Shown piece after piece: positions 7,971-15,462 of a stretch of 64,000 nt of DNA. The notes under the pieces were generated by a model. It made no database searches. It was not told the origin of the DNA and worked only from the letters and a program-made list of their open reading frames with translations. The first letter of the stretch is position 1; each line of letters opens with the position of its first letter. The position numbers were made by a program, and so were the translations under genes. Origin of the DNA: Oscillospiraceae bacterium (GTDB taxonomy: Bacteria > Bacillota > Clostridia > Oscillospirales > Oscillospiraceae); assembly GCA_022846095.1 (NCBI GenBank), contig AP025583.1, forward strand, positions 2,852,001 through 2,916,000, written 5' to 3'.

Positions 7971-8017
7971 CAATCTTGGTAAGACAAACAAGTGTTGCGA
8001 TAAAGGAGACTACAGTC

Positions 8018-8227
8018 ATGTCAAACTTCCAGCAGGCCAACAAGAAGATCGAGACCGCCGTGGTGGGCGGCTACAAGAAAATTGAAACCGGCGTGGTATC
8101 CGGCTACCGCCGGATCGAGGACAAGTTCGTGGAAGCCTTCCTGGCCGAAGAGGGCGAGAGCATCCGGGAGGCCAAGGCCCGGCTGGCCGGCGGGGCGCAA
8201 CAAAAGAAGCAGGGGCTGAAGAGATGA
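8018..8227 (+). CDS. Small amphipathic repeat protein, unknown function
   Basis: A 69-residue soluble protein beginning MSNFQQANKKIET. It contains three near-repeats of an 11-residue unit (KKIETAVVGGY, KKIETGVVSGY, RRIEDKFVEAF), which should form a long amphipathic helix, then a charged tail. The ATG follows AAAGGAG. It overlaps the next gene by 4 bp (ATGA), so it is the first gene of an operon divergent from the TetR regulator. Not assigned to a named family; a TetR-controlled stress or membrane-associated role is only suggested by context. Confidence 0.75.
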   Translation: MSNFQQANKKIETAVVGGYKKIETGVVSGYRRIEDKFVEAFLAEEGESIREAKARLAGGAQQKKQGLKR

Positions 8228-8595
8228 AAAAAGAAAATTTTGCCACCCTGATCCTGGCCGCCGCCGGGGGAATCCCCTTCGCCCTGGGGATGTGCATGTG
8301 TCTGGTGGCGCAGTGGGGCGCCTTCCGGCAGGGGCTCGCCGCCGGAATCGCCGGGCTGCTGGTGCTGCTCGCCATCCCCGCGGTACGCCGCAGGATCCAG
8401 GGCAAGCCCCCCGTCCGGTGGAACGCAAGGACCCTGGGGACCGCCGCGCTGGGTCTCGCGGGCGCGCTGGCGCTGGGCGCCGGGATGTGCATGGCCACGG
8501 TGTGGCAGGGCCTGCTTGTCCCCGGGATTGCGGTGGGTCTCGTGGGGATTTTGCTGCTGCTCAGCCTGATCCCCGTCTGCCGGGGCTTACAGTAG
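8224..8595 (+). CDS. Small integral membrane protein with internal duplication
   Basis: The 123-residue protein has four predicted membrane helices. The two halves look alike: ALGMCMCLVAQWG...GLLVLLAIPAVRRR (about 19-55) against ALGAGMCMATVWQG...GILLLLSLIPVCRG (about 79-121), so it arose by internal duplication. Its ATG overlaps the preceding stop (ATGA), implying translational coupling. Function is unknown. Confidence 0.75.
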   Translation: MKKENFATLILAAAGGIPFALGMCMCLVAQWGAFRQGLAAGIAGLLVLLAIPAVRRRIQGKPPVRWNARTLGTAALGLAGALALGAGMCMATVWQGLLVPGIAVGLVGILLLLSLIPVCRGLQ

Positions 8596-8602
8596 CGCCG
8601 CC

Positions 8603-9277
8603 ATGAGGAACTGGCGGGCGCGGCTGCACAGGGTCTCCCTTCTGCACCGGTACCTGGCCGAGCCGGAGTTCCGGGCGGAGGTCTCGCTCTACCTTTCGCT
8701 GGGGCTGAACCTGCTCTACGCCCTCTACAAGAGCGCGGCGGGTTTGTACTACCGCTCCGCCTGGTTCGGCAGCATGGCCCTCTACTATATCCTGCTGGGC
8801 GCGGAGCGGTTTTACCTGCTGCGCCACGTCCGCAGCGGGCGGCAGGACAGGCCGCGGCAGCTGCGCGGCTGCCGGTTCTGCGGCTGCCTCCTTCTGGCCT
8901 TGACGGCCGCCATCCTGGCCATGGGCTTCCACACCATCTCCGGCGGGCGCTCCATCCGCTACCCCGGCAGCATGATCTACGCGGCCGCGGCCTACACCTT
9001 CTACAGCCTGGGGGCCGCGGCGGGCAACCTGGTCCGCTGCCGGCGGCTGGACAGCCCCGTCCACGCGGCGGCCAGGGCCGTCACCCTGGCCACCGCCCTG
9101 GTCTCCCTGTTTTTCCTCCAGACCGCCATGTTCGCGTCCTTTGGGGACGGCGCCCCATGGCAGGCCTCCATGAGCCTCGCCACGGGGATCGGGGTGCTGC
9201 TGCTGATTTCCGGTATGGCCCTGTTCATGATCATCCACACAAGCCGCTCCATCGCGGCGCTTTCCCCCCGGCGGTAG
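8603..9277 (+). CDS. Integral membrane protein, unknown function
   Basis: The 224-residue protein has about six hydrophobic helices (about 28-48, 56-72, 92-114, 126-146, 158-180, 196-216) and basic loops. It is third in the divergent operon next to TetR, 7 bases after the previous gene. The ribosome site is weak, so coupling is likely. No catalytic or transport motif is recognised. Confidence 0.7.
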   Translation: MRNWRARLHRVSLLHRYLAEPEFRAEVSLYLSLGLNLLYALYKSAAGLYYRSAWFGSMALYYILLGAERFYLLRHVRSGRQDRPRQLRGCRFCGCLLLALTAAILAMGFHTISGGRSIRYPGSMIYAAAAYTFYSLGAAAGNLVRCRRLDSPVHAAARAVTLATALVSLFFLQTAMFASFGDGAPWQASMSLATGIGVLLLISGMALFMIIHTSRSIAALSPRR

Positions 9278-9285
9278 CAAGCTCA

Positions 9286-9315
9286 AGGGCGCAGGCGGTT
9301 TCCCGCCTGCGCCCT
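9286..9315. terminator. Bidirectional hairpin between convergent operons
   Basis: A 13-bp stem AGGGCGCAGGCGG and its complement with a 4-base loop lie between the convergent membrane-protein gene and spmB. Pyrimidine-rich sequence follows on the plus strand. Confidence 0.75.
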
Positions 9316-9325
9316 CTTCTGCCCC

Positions 9326-9853
9326 TCAGCCGCCGTAGAAGATCACCCGCACCGCCCAGGCCGCCGCCATGAAGCCCGCCAGGTCGGCGCAAAGCGCCGC
9401 CGGGACGGCGTAGCGGGTCTTGGCGATGCCCGCCGCGCCGAAGTAGACGGCGATGGTGTAGAAGGTGGTCTCGGTGGAGCCCAGCATGACGGCGGCGGTC
9501 CGGCCCACCTGGGAGTCCGGCCCATAGGTGGAGATAAGCTCCGCCCCCACCCCCAGCGCGGCGCTGCCGCTGACCGGCCGCACCAGCAGCAGGGCCACCG
9601 TCTCCGGCGGGATGCCCAGCCGGGACAGGACCGGCCCCAGCGCCACGGCGGCCAGCTCCAGGGCCCCGGAGGCCCGCAGCATGTACACCGCCGTCAGCAG
9701 GCCGATGAGGGGGGGCACGATCTTGATCAGCACCCCCAGGCCCTCCCCGGCCCCCTGGACCAGGGCGTCGTACACGTCCACCCGGCGCACCATGCCCCAC
9801 ACCGCCACCGCCGCGATGACCAGGGGCACCACCATGGTAAACACCAAATCCAT
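9326..9853 (-). CDS. spmB: Spore maturation protein B
   Basis: Membrane protein required with SpmA for spore core dehydration and heat resistance. The 175 residues have four or five helices. The family signature is visible around IVPPLIGLLTAVYMLRASGA (about 44) and the conserved RPVSGSAALGV and GSTETTFYTIAVYFG segments. It starts one base after the spmA stop, so the pair is one operon. Presence of spmAB implies the organism makes endospores or descends from one that did. Confidence 0.92.
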   Translation of the reverse strand: MDLVFTMVVPLVIAAVAVWGMVRRVDVYDALVQGAGEGLGVLIKIVPPLIGLLTAVYMLRASGALELAAVALGPVLSRLGIPPETVALLLVRPVSGSAALGVGAELISTYGPDSQVGRTAAVMLGSTETTFYTIAVYFGAAGIAKTRYAVPAALCADLAGFMAAAWAVRVIFYGG

Positions 9854-9854
9854 C

Positions 9855-10463
9855 CTAGCGCCCCCTCTTTTTCCGTTCCCGCCCCGGCGCGGGCCACACC
9901 GCCCCGAAGAGCTTGGCCGCGAGGATGCCCACGCACACCGAGATGGCCGAGGCCAGCCACACGGCGGGCAGGATGTCGAAGGGGGCGGCGCACCCCGCCG
10001 CCAGCCGCACGCTGGCCACCGTGGTGGGGATGAGCTGGATGGAGGCGGTGTTGCACACCACCAGCATACACAGGGAGTTGGAGGCCACCCCCGGCGTGCG
10101 CAGGCTCATCTTCTGGGCGGCCTGGATGCCCAGCGGGGTGGCGGCGTTGCCCAGGCCCAGCAGGTTGGCCGACACGTTGGCCGATATGGTGTCCATCACC
10201 TCCCGGTTCCCGGCGAACTCCGGGTAGAGCCTGCGCAGGATGGGCCGCAGCAGGCGGGAGAGCAGCTCAGACAGCCCCGAGCGGCGCATGATCTCCATCA
10301 CGCCCATCCACAGGCAGAGGATACCCGCCATGGCCAGGCACAGCTCCACCGCCGCCGCCGCGCCCTCCATGGCCGCCGCCGCCACGGCGGGGCCGTTTCC
10401 CAGCGCCAGGCCGCACACGATGGACACCACCACCATGGCCGTCCAGATGACCGACATTGCCAT
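9855..10463 (-). CDS. spmA: Spore maturation protein A
   Basis: Nucleoside recognition (Gate) family membrane protein, partner of SpmB in spore core dehydration. The 202-residue form starts at ATG 10463 (MAMSVIWTAM), which has a GGGAGG ribosome site about 8 bases upstream; the frame stays open further upstream but lacks such a site. Conserved family stretches include LGLGNAATPLGIQAAQKM and MLVVCNTASIQLIPTTV. It is first in the spmAB pair. Confidence 0.92.
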   Translation of the reverse strand: MAMSVIWTAMVVVSIVCGLALGNGPAVAAAAMEGAAAAVELCLAMAGILCLWMGVMEIMRRSGLSELLSRLLRPILRRLYPEFAGNREVMDTISANVSANLLGLGNAATPLGIQAAQKMSLRTPGVASNSLCMLVVCNTASIQLIPTTVASVRLAAGCAAPFDILPAVWLASAISVCVGILAAKLFGAVWPAPGRERKKRGR

Positions 10464-10620
10464 TTTCCGTTCCCTCCCATTTCTTGTCCCAGTATATTGG
10501 AAAGGGCTGGGAAACATGTCTCTTTCTTTGCGGGCGGGCGCCCGCGCCGCCTAATATACATTTTTTTCCACACAAAGCCACATTTTATCAAATAAATCCG
10601 CAAGAATTTCCAAATTTCAA

Positions 10621-10648
10621 TTGACATGTCATTACCATATGTTATAAT
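10621..10648 (+). promoter_or_regulatory. Consensus promoter of the AbrB-like gene
   Basis: TTGACA (10621-10626), 16-base spacer, TATAAT (10643-10648). The local sequence is AT-rich against a GC-rich background. Confidence 0.9.
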
Positions 10649-10721
10649 GATGACAGTTTCTAGATAAACATTGTAAATCATGGAAACCTCAGCCTCGCAT
10701 ATAGGGAAAGGAAGTATGATC

Positions 10722-10964
10722 ATGAAATCTACCGGCATTGTTAGAAAGGTGGACGAACTGGGGCGCATCGTGCTCCCCATCGAGCTGCGCCGCACGTTGG
10801 ACATCGCAGAGAAGGATTCCCTGGAAATCTATGTGGACGGTGCCTCCATCGTCCTGAAAAAGTATCAGCCCGCCTGCATTTTCTGCGACGACGCCAAGGA
10901 TGTCATCAATTTCAAGGGTAAGAACGTCTGCCCCGCCTGCATCAAGGAGCTCATGGGCAAGTAA
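10722..10964 (+). CDS. AbrB/MazE/SpoVT-type transition-state regulator with Cys-rich tail
   Basis: An 80-residue swapped-hairpin DNA-binding protein. The AbrB domain is MKSTGIVRKVDELGRIVLPI to about residue 50. The second half carries CxxC-14-CxxC (CIFC...CPAC), a zinc-ribbon-like extension seen in clostridial AbrB homologues. ATG 10722 is preferred over 10716 because its spacing from GGAAG is better and it matches the family start. It is monocistronic with its own promoter and terminator, and likely a global growth-phase regulator. Confidence 0.9.
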   Translation: MKSTGIVRKVDELGRIVLPIELRRTLDIAEKDSLEIYVDGASIVLKKYQPACIFCDDAKDVINFKGKNVCPACIKELMGK

Positions 10965-11009
10965 GCCGACACCATCTCCGGGCCTCCATCCATCCCCGCA
11001 GATTACATA

Positions 11010-11046
11010 AAAATGCCCGCGCCGTATAGACGGCGCGGGCATTTTT
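11010..11046 (+). terminator. Intrinsic terminator of the AbrB-like gene
   Basis: A stem AAAATGCCCGCGCCG with its complement and a 6-base loop ends in TTTTT. It can work in both directions because the stem carries A-runs and T-runs. Confidence 0.92.
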
Positions 11047-11178
11047 ACACGCTTTTGACTGATAAGTCACGGTTATCACGGGGATCTGTTATTACTGTCA
11101 GTAATTTTCGACGTAGTAGTATTTCCCAAAACAGGATTTCCCAGCTTTTTCCCGGCTCCAAACATTTTAGCAGCTAAA

Positions 11179-12024
11179 CTATTGTTTTTCCCGGTTTTTC
11201 CCCACCGCTGTATCATAAAGTCCATTTTTCGCCAGCCCGGTTTCCCGGGAAACCTGCCGCACCGCGTCCCGGAGGGAGCTCCCCTGCGCCTGGAGGGCGG
11301 CCACCTGCTCCAGCGCCGCCTCCAGGGTGATACTGTCCTCCTGCTGCGGACACCCTCCCTCCACGACCAGCACGAATTCCCCCTTGGGCGGGTTGGCGGC
11401 GTACCAGTCCGCGGCCTGGCCCAGGGTGGTGCGCCGCACCTCCTCGTGGAGCTTGGTCAGCTCCCGGCACAGGGTGATCCGCCGGTCCGGGCCGAAGGCC
11501 TCCCGCAGGTCGCACAGGGTGGCGGAGAGCTTGTGGGGGGCCTCGTAGAAGATCATGGTGCGCGCCTCCCCCGCCAGGGATTCCAGGTGGGCGCGGCGGT
11601 TCTTCCTGTTCATGGCCAAAAAGCCCTCGAAGGTGAACCGCCCGGTGGGCAGGCCGGAGACCGAGAGGGCGGTCACCAGGGCACAGGGACCGGGGATGGC
11701 CACCACGTCCACGCCGTGCTGTGCGCACAGGGCCACCAGCTCCTCCCCCGGGTCGGAGACCGCCGGGGTGCCCGCGTCGGTCACCAGGGCGCAGCTCTCC
11801 CCCGCCAGCAGCCGGTTCAGCACCGCCTGCCCCCCCGCCCCGGTGTTGTGGCGGTAGTAGCTCACCATGGGCTTTTTAATCCCCAGGTGGTTTAAGAGCT
11901 TGATGGACACCCGGGTGTCCTCGGCGGCGATGAAGTCCACCTCCGCCAGGGTGGCGGCGCAGCGCTGGGAGATGTCCCCCAGGTTGCCGATGGGCGTGGG
12001 GACCAGGTAAAGGGTTCCGGCCAT
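11179..12024 (-). CDS. rsmI: 16S rRNA (cytidine1402-2'-O)-methyltransferase RsmI
   Basis: SAM-dependent methylase acting on C1402 of 16S rRNA in the decoding centre. The 281 residues show the tetrapyrrole-methylase fold with signature LYLVPTPIGNLGDIS (5-19), EDTR (about 36) and VTDAGTPAVSDPG (about 82). Its C-terminal region (LAKNGLYD) matches the RsmI end. It is last in a five-gene minus-strand operon with the TrmN6-like, NUDIX, CatA-like and XRE genes. The start has normal spacing, 21 bases after the previous stop. Confidence 0.94.
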   Translation of the reverse strand: MAGTLYLVPTPIGNLGDISQRCAATLAEVDFIAAEDTRVSIKLLNHLGIKKPMVSYYRHNTGAGGQAVLNRLLAGESCALVTDAGTPAVSDPGEELVALCAQHGVDVVAIPGPCALVTALSVSGLPTGRFTFEGFLAMNRKNRRAHLESLAGEARTMIFYEAPHKLSATLCDLREAFGPDRRITLCRELTKLHEEVRRTTLGQAADWYAANPPKGEFVLVVEGGCPQQEDSITLEAALEQVAALQAQGSSLRDAVRQVSRETGLAKNGLYDTAVGKNREKQ

Positions 12025-12045
12025 AGCGATTCCTCCGTTTATGGG

Positions 12046-12693
12046 TTATGGGTGTTCCACCAGGGTGGGCAGCACCGCCAGCCCCTCCCGCCCCTGGCGG
12101 ACGGCCTCCACGAGGGCGGCGAAGGGGGGCGTGTCCGGCCCGTGCTGGGCCAGCCGGAGCCGCTTGGGCTCCAGCCCCGCCCCCCGCAGGGCGGCGAAGA
12201 GGGCGCCCAGCCGCGCCGGGCGGCAGACCAGGGCGAAGCGCCCCCCGTTTTTCAGCAGCCAGCCCGCCGCGCCGCACACCGCGGCCAGCTCCCCCATCCG
12301 GGCGGGGCCGCCGTCGCCCCCGGCGCCGGGGGCGAAGTAGGGCGGGTTGGATATTGCCAGGTCAAAGCGCCCGGCGGGCAGCAGGGCGCGGATTTCTCTG
12401 TAATCCCCGGCGAGGATCTCCCCCGCCAGGCCGTTTTGGGCCAGGTTCTCCCGGGCCAGCTCCGCCGCCCGGGGGTCCAGCTCCACCCCCGTCAGCGCCA
12501 ACGCCCGCTCCCGGCCCAGGAGCAGCAGGGGCAGCAGCCCCGCGCCGCAGCCCAGGTCGCACACCCGGTCCCCCCGGCGCAGGGTGGCGAACTCCCCCAG
12601 CAGCAGGCTGTCCCGCCCCAGGGGGAAGCACCCCTCCGTCCAGCGGTAAACAAATTCACCCAGGCGCTCCCGCTTTTCCACAGCCGCCCCCAC
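12046..12693 (-). CDS. TrmN6-like class I SAM methyltransferase
   Basis: Predicted tRNA1(Val) (adenine37-N6)-methyltransferase. The 215 residues show the SAM-binding motif DLGCGAG (about 46-52), an acidic motif II (GVELD) and the N6-adenine catalytic motif SNPPYF (about 113). It is somewhat shorter than the usual ~245 residues but contains all core motifs. It is adjacent to rsmI, a frequent arrangement in Firmicutes. The stop of the NUDIX gene abuts its start. The exact tRNA target is inferred from family membership. Confidence 0.87.
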   Translation of the reverse strand: MGAAVEKRERLGEFVYRWTEGCFPLGRDSLLLGEFATLRRGDRVCDLGCGAGLLPLLLLGRERALALTGVELDPRAAELARENLAQNGLAGEILAGDYREIRALLPAGRFDLAISNPPYFAPGAGGDGGPARMGELAAVCGAAGWLLKNGGRFALVCRPARLGALFAALRGAGLEPKRLRLAQHGPDTPPFAALVEAVRQGREGLAVLPTLVEHP

Positions 12694-13305
12694 CTACTTC
12701 AAATACCCGGCCAGATTGTCCACAATCCGCCCGGTGAGTCCCCAGATGGCCCTTCCCTCCCACAGGTAGACCGGCACGTCCACCCGGCCGCCCTTCCAGG
12801 CGTAGCCCCGGGGGAAGCCGATGGCCCCGTAGGGGAAGTCCTCCTTCACGTCGGGGATCAGGTCGTAGCCGTACCGGGCCGGGGGCCGCTCCAGGAAGAA
12901 GTCCAAAGGCACCCAGAAGGCCTCCTTCACCTCCGCCGGGGAGGGGATCAGCGCCCCGGCGGCCTCCCGCTCCACCACACCCAGCACGGGGTGCATCAGA
13001 AAGCCGCCCTGGTGGCAGATGGGGTCCAGCAGGGCCGCCACCCGGACGGCGGAGGGCGGGATGGCCAGCTCCTCCCAGGTCTCCCGCAGGGCGCAGTCCG
13101 CCGGGCCCTCGCCCGCCTCCATGCGCCCGCCGGGAAAGCAGACCTCCCCCGGCTGGCGGCTGAGGGTCTCGGCGCGCACCTCGAACAAAAGGTGGGGCCG
13201 GCCCTCGTACTCGGCCACCGGGACCAGCACGGCGTACTCCCGCTCCACCCCCTGCAGGCGGGGCGTGTGCCCCGCCAGGGCCCGCTCCAGCTCCGGGATG
13301 GTCAT
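12694..13305 (-). CDS. NUDIX hydrolase, CoA pyrophosphatase-like
   Basis: Cytosolic pyrophosphohydrolase of 203 residues. The Nudix box reads GRMEAGEGPADCALRETWEE (about 60-79), matching Gx5Ex7REUxEE. The C-terminal WGLTGRIVDNL matches CoA-diphosphatase (YeaB/NudL) enzymes, which cleave CoA into phosphopantetheine and 3',5'-ADP. It overlaps the upstream acetyltransferase gene by 4 bp and abuts the TrmN6-like gene. CoA specificity is inferred. Confidence 0.87.
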   Translation of the reverse strand: MTIPELERALAGHTPRLQGVEREYAVLVPVAEYEGRPHLLFEVRAETLSRQPGEVCFPGGRMEAGEGPADCALRETWEELAIPPSAVRVAALLDPICHQGGFLMHPVLGVVEREAAGALIPSPAEVKEAFWVPLDFFLERPPARYGYDLIPDVKEDFPYGAIGFPRGYAWKGGRVDVPVYLWEGRAIWGLTGRIVDNLAGYLK

Positions 13306-13931
13306 GCCAGGCCCTCCAGGATACGGCCCAGGGCCTCGTAAAACCGCCCCACGTGGACCCCGTCCAGCAGGCGGTGGTTGAGCTCCAGCGCCATGGAGAG
13401 CACGCAGCGCCCGTCCCGTTCCTCGTACCTGCCCCAGGCCACCCGGGGCACCGAGTCGCCGGGCACCATGTCCCGCTCGTTGGTCAGGGAGGTGATGGGG
13501 AACCAGGGCACGCAGGTGAAGTAAACAAGCTCGTCCTCCGCCCAGTCCCCGGGGGTGATGAACGCAGTCTGGGCGCGGGAGCGCTCCCCCGCCCGGCGGC
13601 AGAACCCGGCCAGATCCTCCCCCGCCTCCAGGGTCACGATGCGGAAGAGATCGCTGCCCGGGGTCAGGTCGGTAAAGCTGGGGATCAGCCGGTCGTGGCG
13701 GACGATGGTCCCATCCCGGTCCTTCACCCGGAAGGCCTCCACCGCGTCCATGGCCTTGGTGACGCAGTACACCAGGGCGTGGTAGAAGGACAGACCCCGG
13801 GCCTTGGTGTGGCGCCTCAAGGCCGTCACGTCCACCGGGAAGGTAAGGCTGTAGAAGGGGTTGGACATGGGCCTGAAAAACTCGTAGTGGCCCCGGCGCG
13901 GCCAGCTCTCGTAGTCGATCACGGTGGTCAT
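13302..13931 (-). CDS. Chloramphenicol acetyltransferase-like protein (CatA family)
   Basis: The 209 residues have the CatA fold: an N-terminal segment typical of CAT proteins (HYEFFRPMSNPFYSLTFPVDVT) and the catalytic motif NHRLLDGVHVGRF near the C-terminus. The His-x3-Asp-Gly core is kept, though the first His of the usual HHxxxDG is Asn. ATG 13931 overlaps the upstream XRE gene by 4 bp. CatA homologues in housekeeping operons often do not confer resistance, so the acyl acceptor is uncertain. Confidence 0.85.
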   Translation of the reverse strand: MTTVIDYESWPRRGHYEFFRPMSNPFYSLTFPVDVTALRRHTKARGLSFYHALVYCVTKAMDAVEAFRVKDRDGTIVRHDRLIPSFTDLTPGSDLFRIVTLEAGEDLAGFCRRAGERSRAQTAFITPGDWAEDELVYFTCVPWFPITSLTNERDMVPGDSVPRVAWGRYEERDGRCVLSMALELNHRLLDGVHVGRFYEALGRILEGLA

Positions 13932-14149
13932 GGCTGATCCGTCCTCCCCAGAAGATAGTCGGTGGACACGCCGAAATAGTCGGCCAGGGTCATCAGCGTC
14001 AGGGACGGCACATTTATATACCCATACTCCATGCGCTGGTAGTGCCGATCCGTACAGCCTAAAAAGTTCGCCATTCCGACCTGTGTCATATTCTTTTTCT
14101 TGCGCTCCAGCTTGAGCCTCTGGCCAAAGGGCTCCAAAATTTTGTCCAT
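13928..14149 (-). CDS. XRE-family helix-turn-helix regulator
   Basis: The 73-residue single-domain protein has a Cro/CI helix-turn-helix (FGQRLKLERKKKNMTQVGMA...ADYFGVSTDYLLGR). The ATG at 14149 has AGGAGG 8 bases upstream. It heads the operon with the CatA-like, NUDIX, TrmN6-like and rsmI genes through 4-bp overlaps. Directly upstream lies the inverted repeat ATGTCGT-8-ACGACAT, a likely autoregulatory operator. Confidence 0.87.
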   Translation of the reverse strand: MDKILEPFGQRLKLERKKKNMTQVGMANFLGCTDRHYQRMEYGYINVPSLTLMTLADYFGVSTDYLLGRTDQP

Positions 14150-14164
14150 TAATACAACCTCCTC

Positions 14165-14213
14165 TTGACACCACGCAAAATGTCGTATATAATAACGACA
14201 TGACAAGTGGTGT
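14165..14213 (+). promoter_or_regulatory. Palindromic operator with perfect promoter facing away from the XRE gene
   Basis: ATGTCGT (14180-14186) and ACGACAT (14195-14201) form a 7-bp inverted repeat. A wider inverted pair ACACCAC/GTGGTGT (14168-14174, 14207-14213) surrounds it. On the plus strand TTGACA (14165-14170), 17 bases, TATAAT (14188-14193) is a perfect sigma-A promoter embedded in the palindrome. The minus-strand promoter for the XRE operon is less clear. Confidence 0.75.
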
Positions 14214-14228
14214 TGTTATAATGATAGG

Positions 14229-14570
14229 GAGGCCCGGCCTCCGGCGGCGGGATTCTTTGCTTGCAAAGAACCCCGGGAAGAAACAACCAGGGCCTGCGGG
14301 CCCTGGACCCGGGGCCCCGCGGCGGTGCGGTTCAGGTAACCTGCAAAACTTGATAGCGCTCAGGGCTCGGTTCGGCCTTTGCCCTCTGTAAGTAGGGCTG
14401 CCGCCCACGCGGCACATCACCCGCCCAGACTTGAAAGTAGTTGCGATTCAAGGACTGCCTGAAAAGCCGCACATACTGCCATGCCTCGTTCCCGTCATTG
14501 CGAGGGCCGCAGGCCCGCGGCAATCCGTCCCTCCCCCGTACCGTAGGGGCGATTCATGAATCGCCCGCCG
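14229..14570. repeat. Long dispersed repeat, copy 1
   Basis: About 290 bp starting GGCCCGGCCTCCGGCGGCGGG, including TTGCTTGCAAAGAA and CAACCAGGGC/GCCCTGG hairpin parts, is repeated at roughly 85-90% identity in inverted orientation at 19174-19480. It is followed by a GTCATTGCGAG...GGCAATCCGT module (14492-14530) and the GGGCGATTCATGAATCGCCC palindrome (14545-14566). It occupies the whole 14207-14605 gap, in which no credible gene is seen. Confidence 0.85.
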
Positions 14571-14605
14571 CCGCCCAGGCCGGAATATGAAAGGAGGCCC
14601 GCCCC

Positions 14606-14845
14606 ATGAATGACTTTCTAACCTTCCTCCACGACCAGTACATCGAGCCCTACCTCGCCGCCCAGCCCAGGGACGACGGGGACGCCTTCCGGCAGTCCCT
14701 CTGGGAGGGGGAGCGGACGGCGGATCTCGCCGGGGACGTGGCCGCGCTGCTCCGCTTCGCCGCCGTCCACGCCTTCCTCCTGGGGATGAAAACCGGGGAG
14801 GGTCTGGCAGCGGCCCGCCGGCCCCGAGCCGAGGGCGGTTCGTGA
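14606..14845 (+). CDS. Small conserved-looking hypothetical protein
   Basis: A 79-residue acidic, helical protein (MNDFLTFLHDQYIEPYLAAQ...FAAVHAFLLGMKTGEGL). AAAGGAGG precedes the ATG at good spacing. The last codons and the TGA stop fall inside a GGCGGTTCGTGAATCGCCC palindrome, so the native C-terminus may have been replaced by the repeat. It is convergent with nrdG. Function unknown. Confidence 0.7.
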   Translation: MNDFLTFLHDQYIEPYLAAQPRDDGDAFRQSLWEGERTADLAGDVAALLRFAAVHAFLLGMKTGEGLAAARRPRAEGGS

Positions 14846-14856
14846 ATCGCCCCTAC
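14832..14856. repeat. Palindromic repeat shared by two convergent gene ends
   Basis: GGGCGGTTCGTGAATCGCCC plus CTAC supplies TGA to the plus-strand gene and TAG to nrdG on the minus strand. It probably acts as a bidirectional terminator hairpin. Confidence 0.85.
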
Positions 14857-15383
14857 GGGGACTCCGGCACGGTGAAGTGGGCCAGCGGGTCGGGCCTGTC
14901 CCAGAGCAAGGCGCGCCCCGCCTCCAGGCTCTTACTTACGTCGATAAGCCGCTGGTTGGCGCTGCCCCGGAAGCGGGCGGCGTAGGACTTCTCGGCCAGC
15001 AGGAAGGGCCCGTCCACCAGCACGTCCACGGCGCGCAGCAGCGCCAGCCGGTCCGGGTCCCCCTCCTCCAGCAGGTACTCATAAGTATAACCCGTGTAGG
15101 CCCACACATCCAGCCCCTTTTTTCGGGCCAGCTGGGCCAGTTGGGCGCACTCGGCCGCCTGGAGGAAGGGCTCGCCCCCGGAGAGGGTAAGCCCACCCGT
15201 CAGCGGGTTGGCGAGCATCAGCCCCGCCAGCTCCGCCACCGCGGCCTCCCGGCCCCCGGCGGGGTCGTGGGTGTCCGGGTTGTGGCAGCCGGGGCAGCGG
15301 TGGGGGCAGCCCTGGGTAAAGACGGTGAAGCGCAGCCCCGGCCCGTCCACGATGGAGTCGGATATGGTATTGGCAATTCTCAT
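14853..15383 (-). CDS. nrdG: Anaerobic ribonucleotide reductase activating protein
   Basis: Radical SAM activase that installs the glycyl radical on NrdD. The 176 residues have the cluster motif CPHRCPGC (CxxxCxxC, about 26-33), the GGEPFLQ SAM motif (about 71) and N-terminal NTISDSIVDGPGLR typical of NrdG. The stop TAG is provided by an intergenic palindrome, so the last residues (PESP) may be non-native. It lies downstream of nrdD with an 80-base gap containing a hairpin. Confidence 0.95.
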   Translation of the reverse strand: MRIANTISDSIVDGPGLRFTVFTQGCPHRCPGCHNPDTHDPAGGREAAVAELAGLMLANPLTGGLTLSGGEPFLQAAECAQLAQLARKKGLDVWAYTGYTYEYLLEEGDPDRLALLRAVDVLVDGPFLLAEKSYAARFRGSANQRLIDVSKSLEAGRALLWDRPDPLAHFTVPESP

Positions 15384-15399
15384 AGTCCACCTCGAAATG

Positions 15400-15429
15400 G
15401 GAAGGGCGGGGGCCTGCCCCCGCCCTTCC
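15400..15429 (-). repeat. Hairpin between nrdD and nrdG
   Basis: A stem of 13 bp, GGAAGGGCGGGGG with its complement, resembles the GGCGGGGGCTTGCCCCCGCC repeat found elsewhere. Lying inside the operon, it may lower nrdG expression relative to nrdD. Confidence 0.65.
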
Positions 15430-15462
15430 GTATGCTTTTAACAGGAAACCGCCGGGCGGCCC

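Noticed and set aside
13302-14420. 372-residue acetyltransferase starting near 14420
   Set aside because: The extension crosses the XRE gene and repeat DNA; the ATG at 13931 overlaps the XRE gene by 4 bp and matches the family start.
14332-14523. Short frame conserved between the two long repeats (also 19186-19374)
   Set aside because: The two products align, but codon differences are mostly non-synonymous (about 11 against 4), so the frame is not under protein-level selection.
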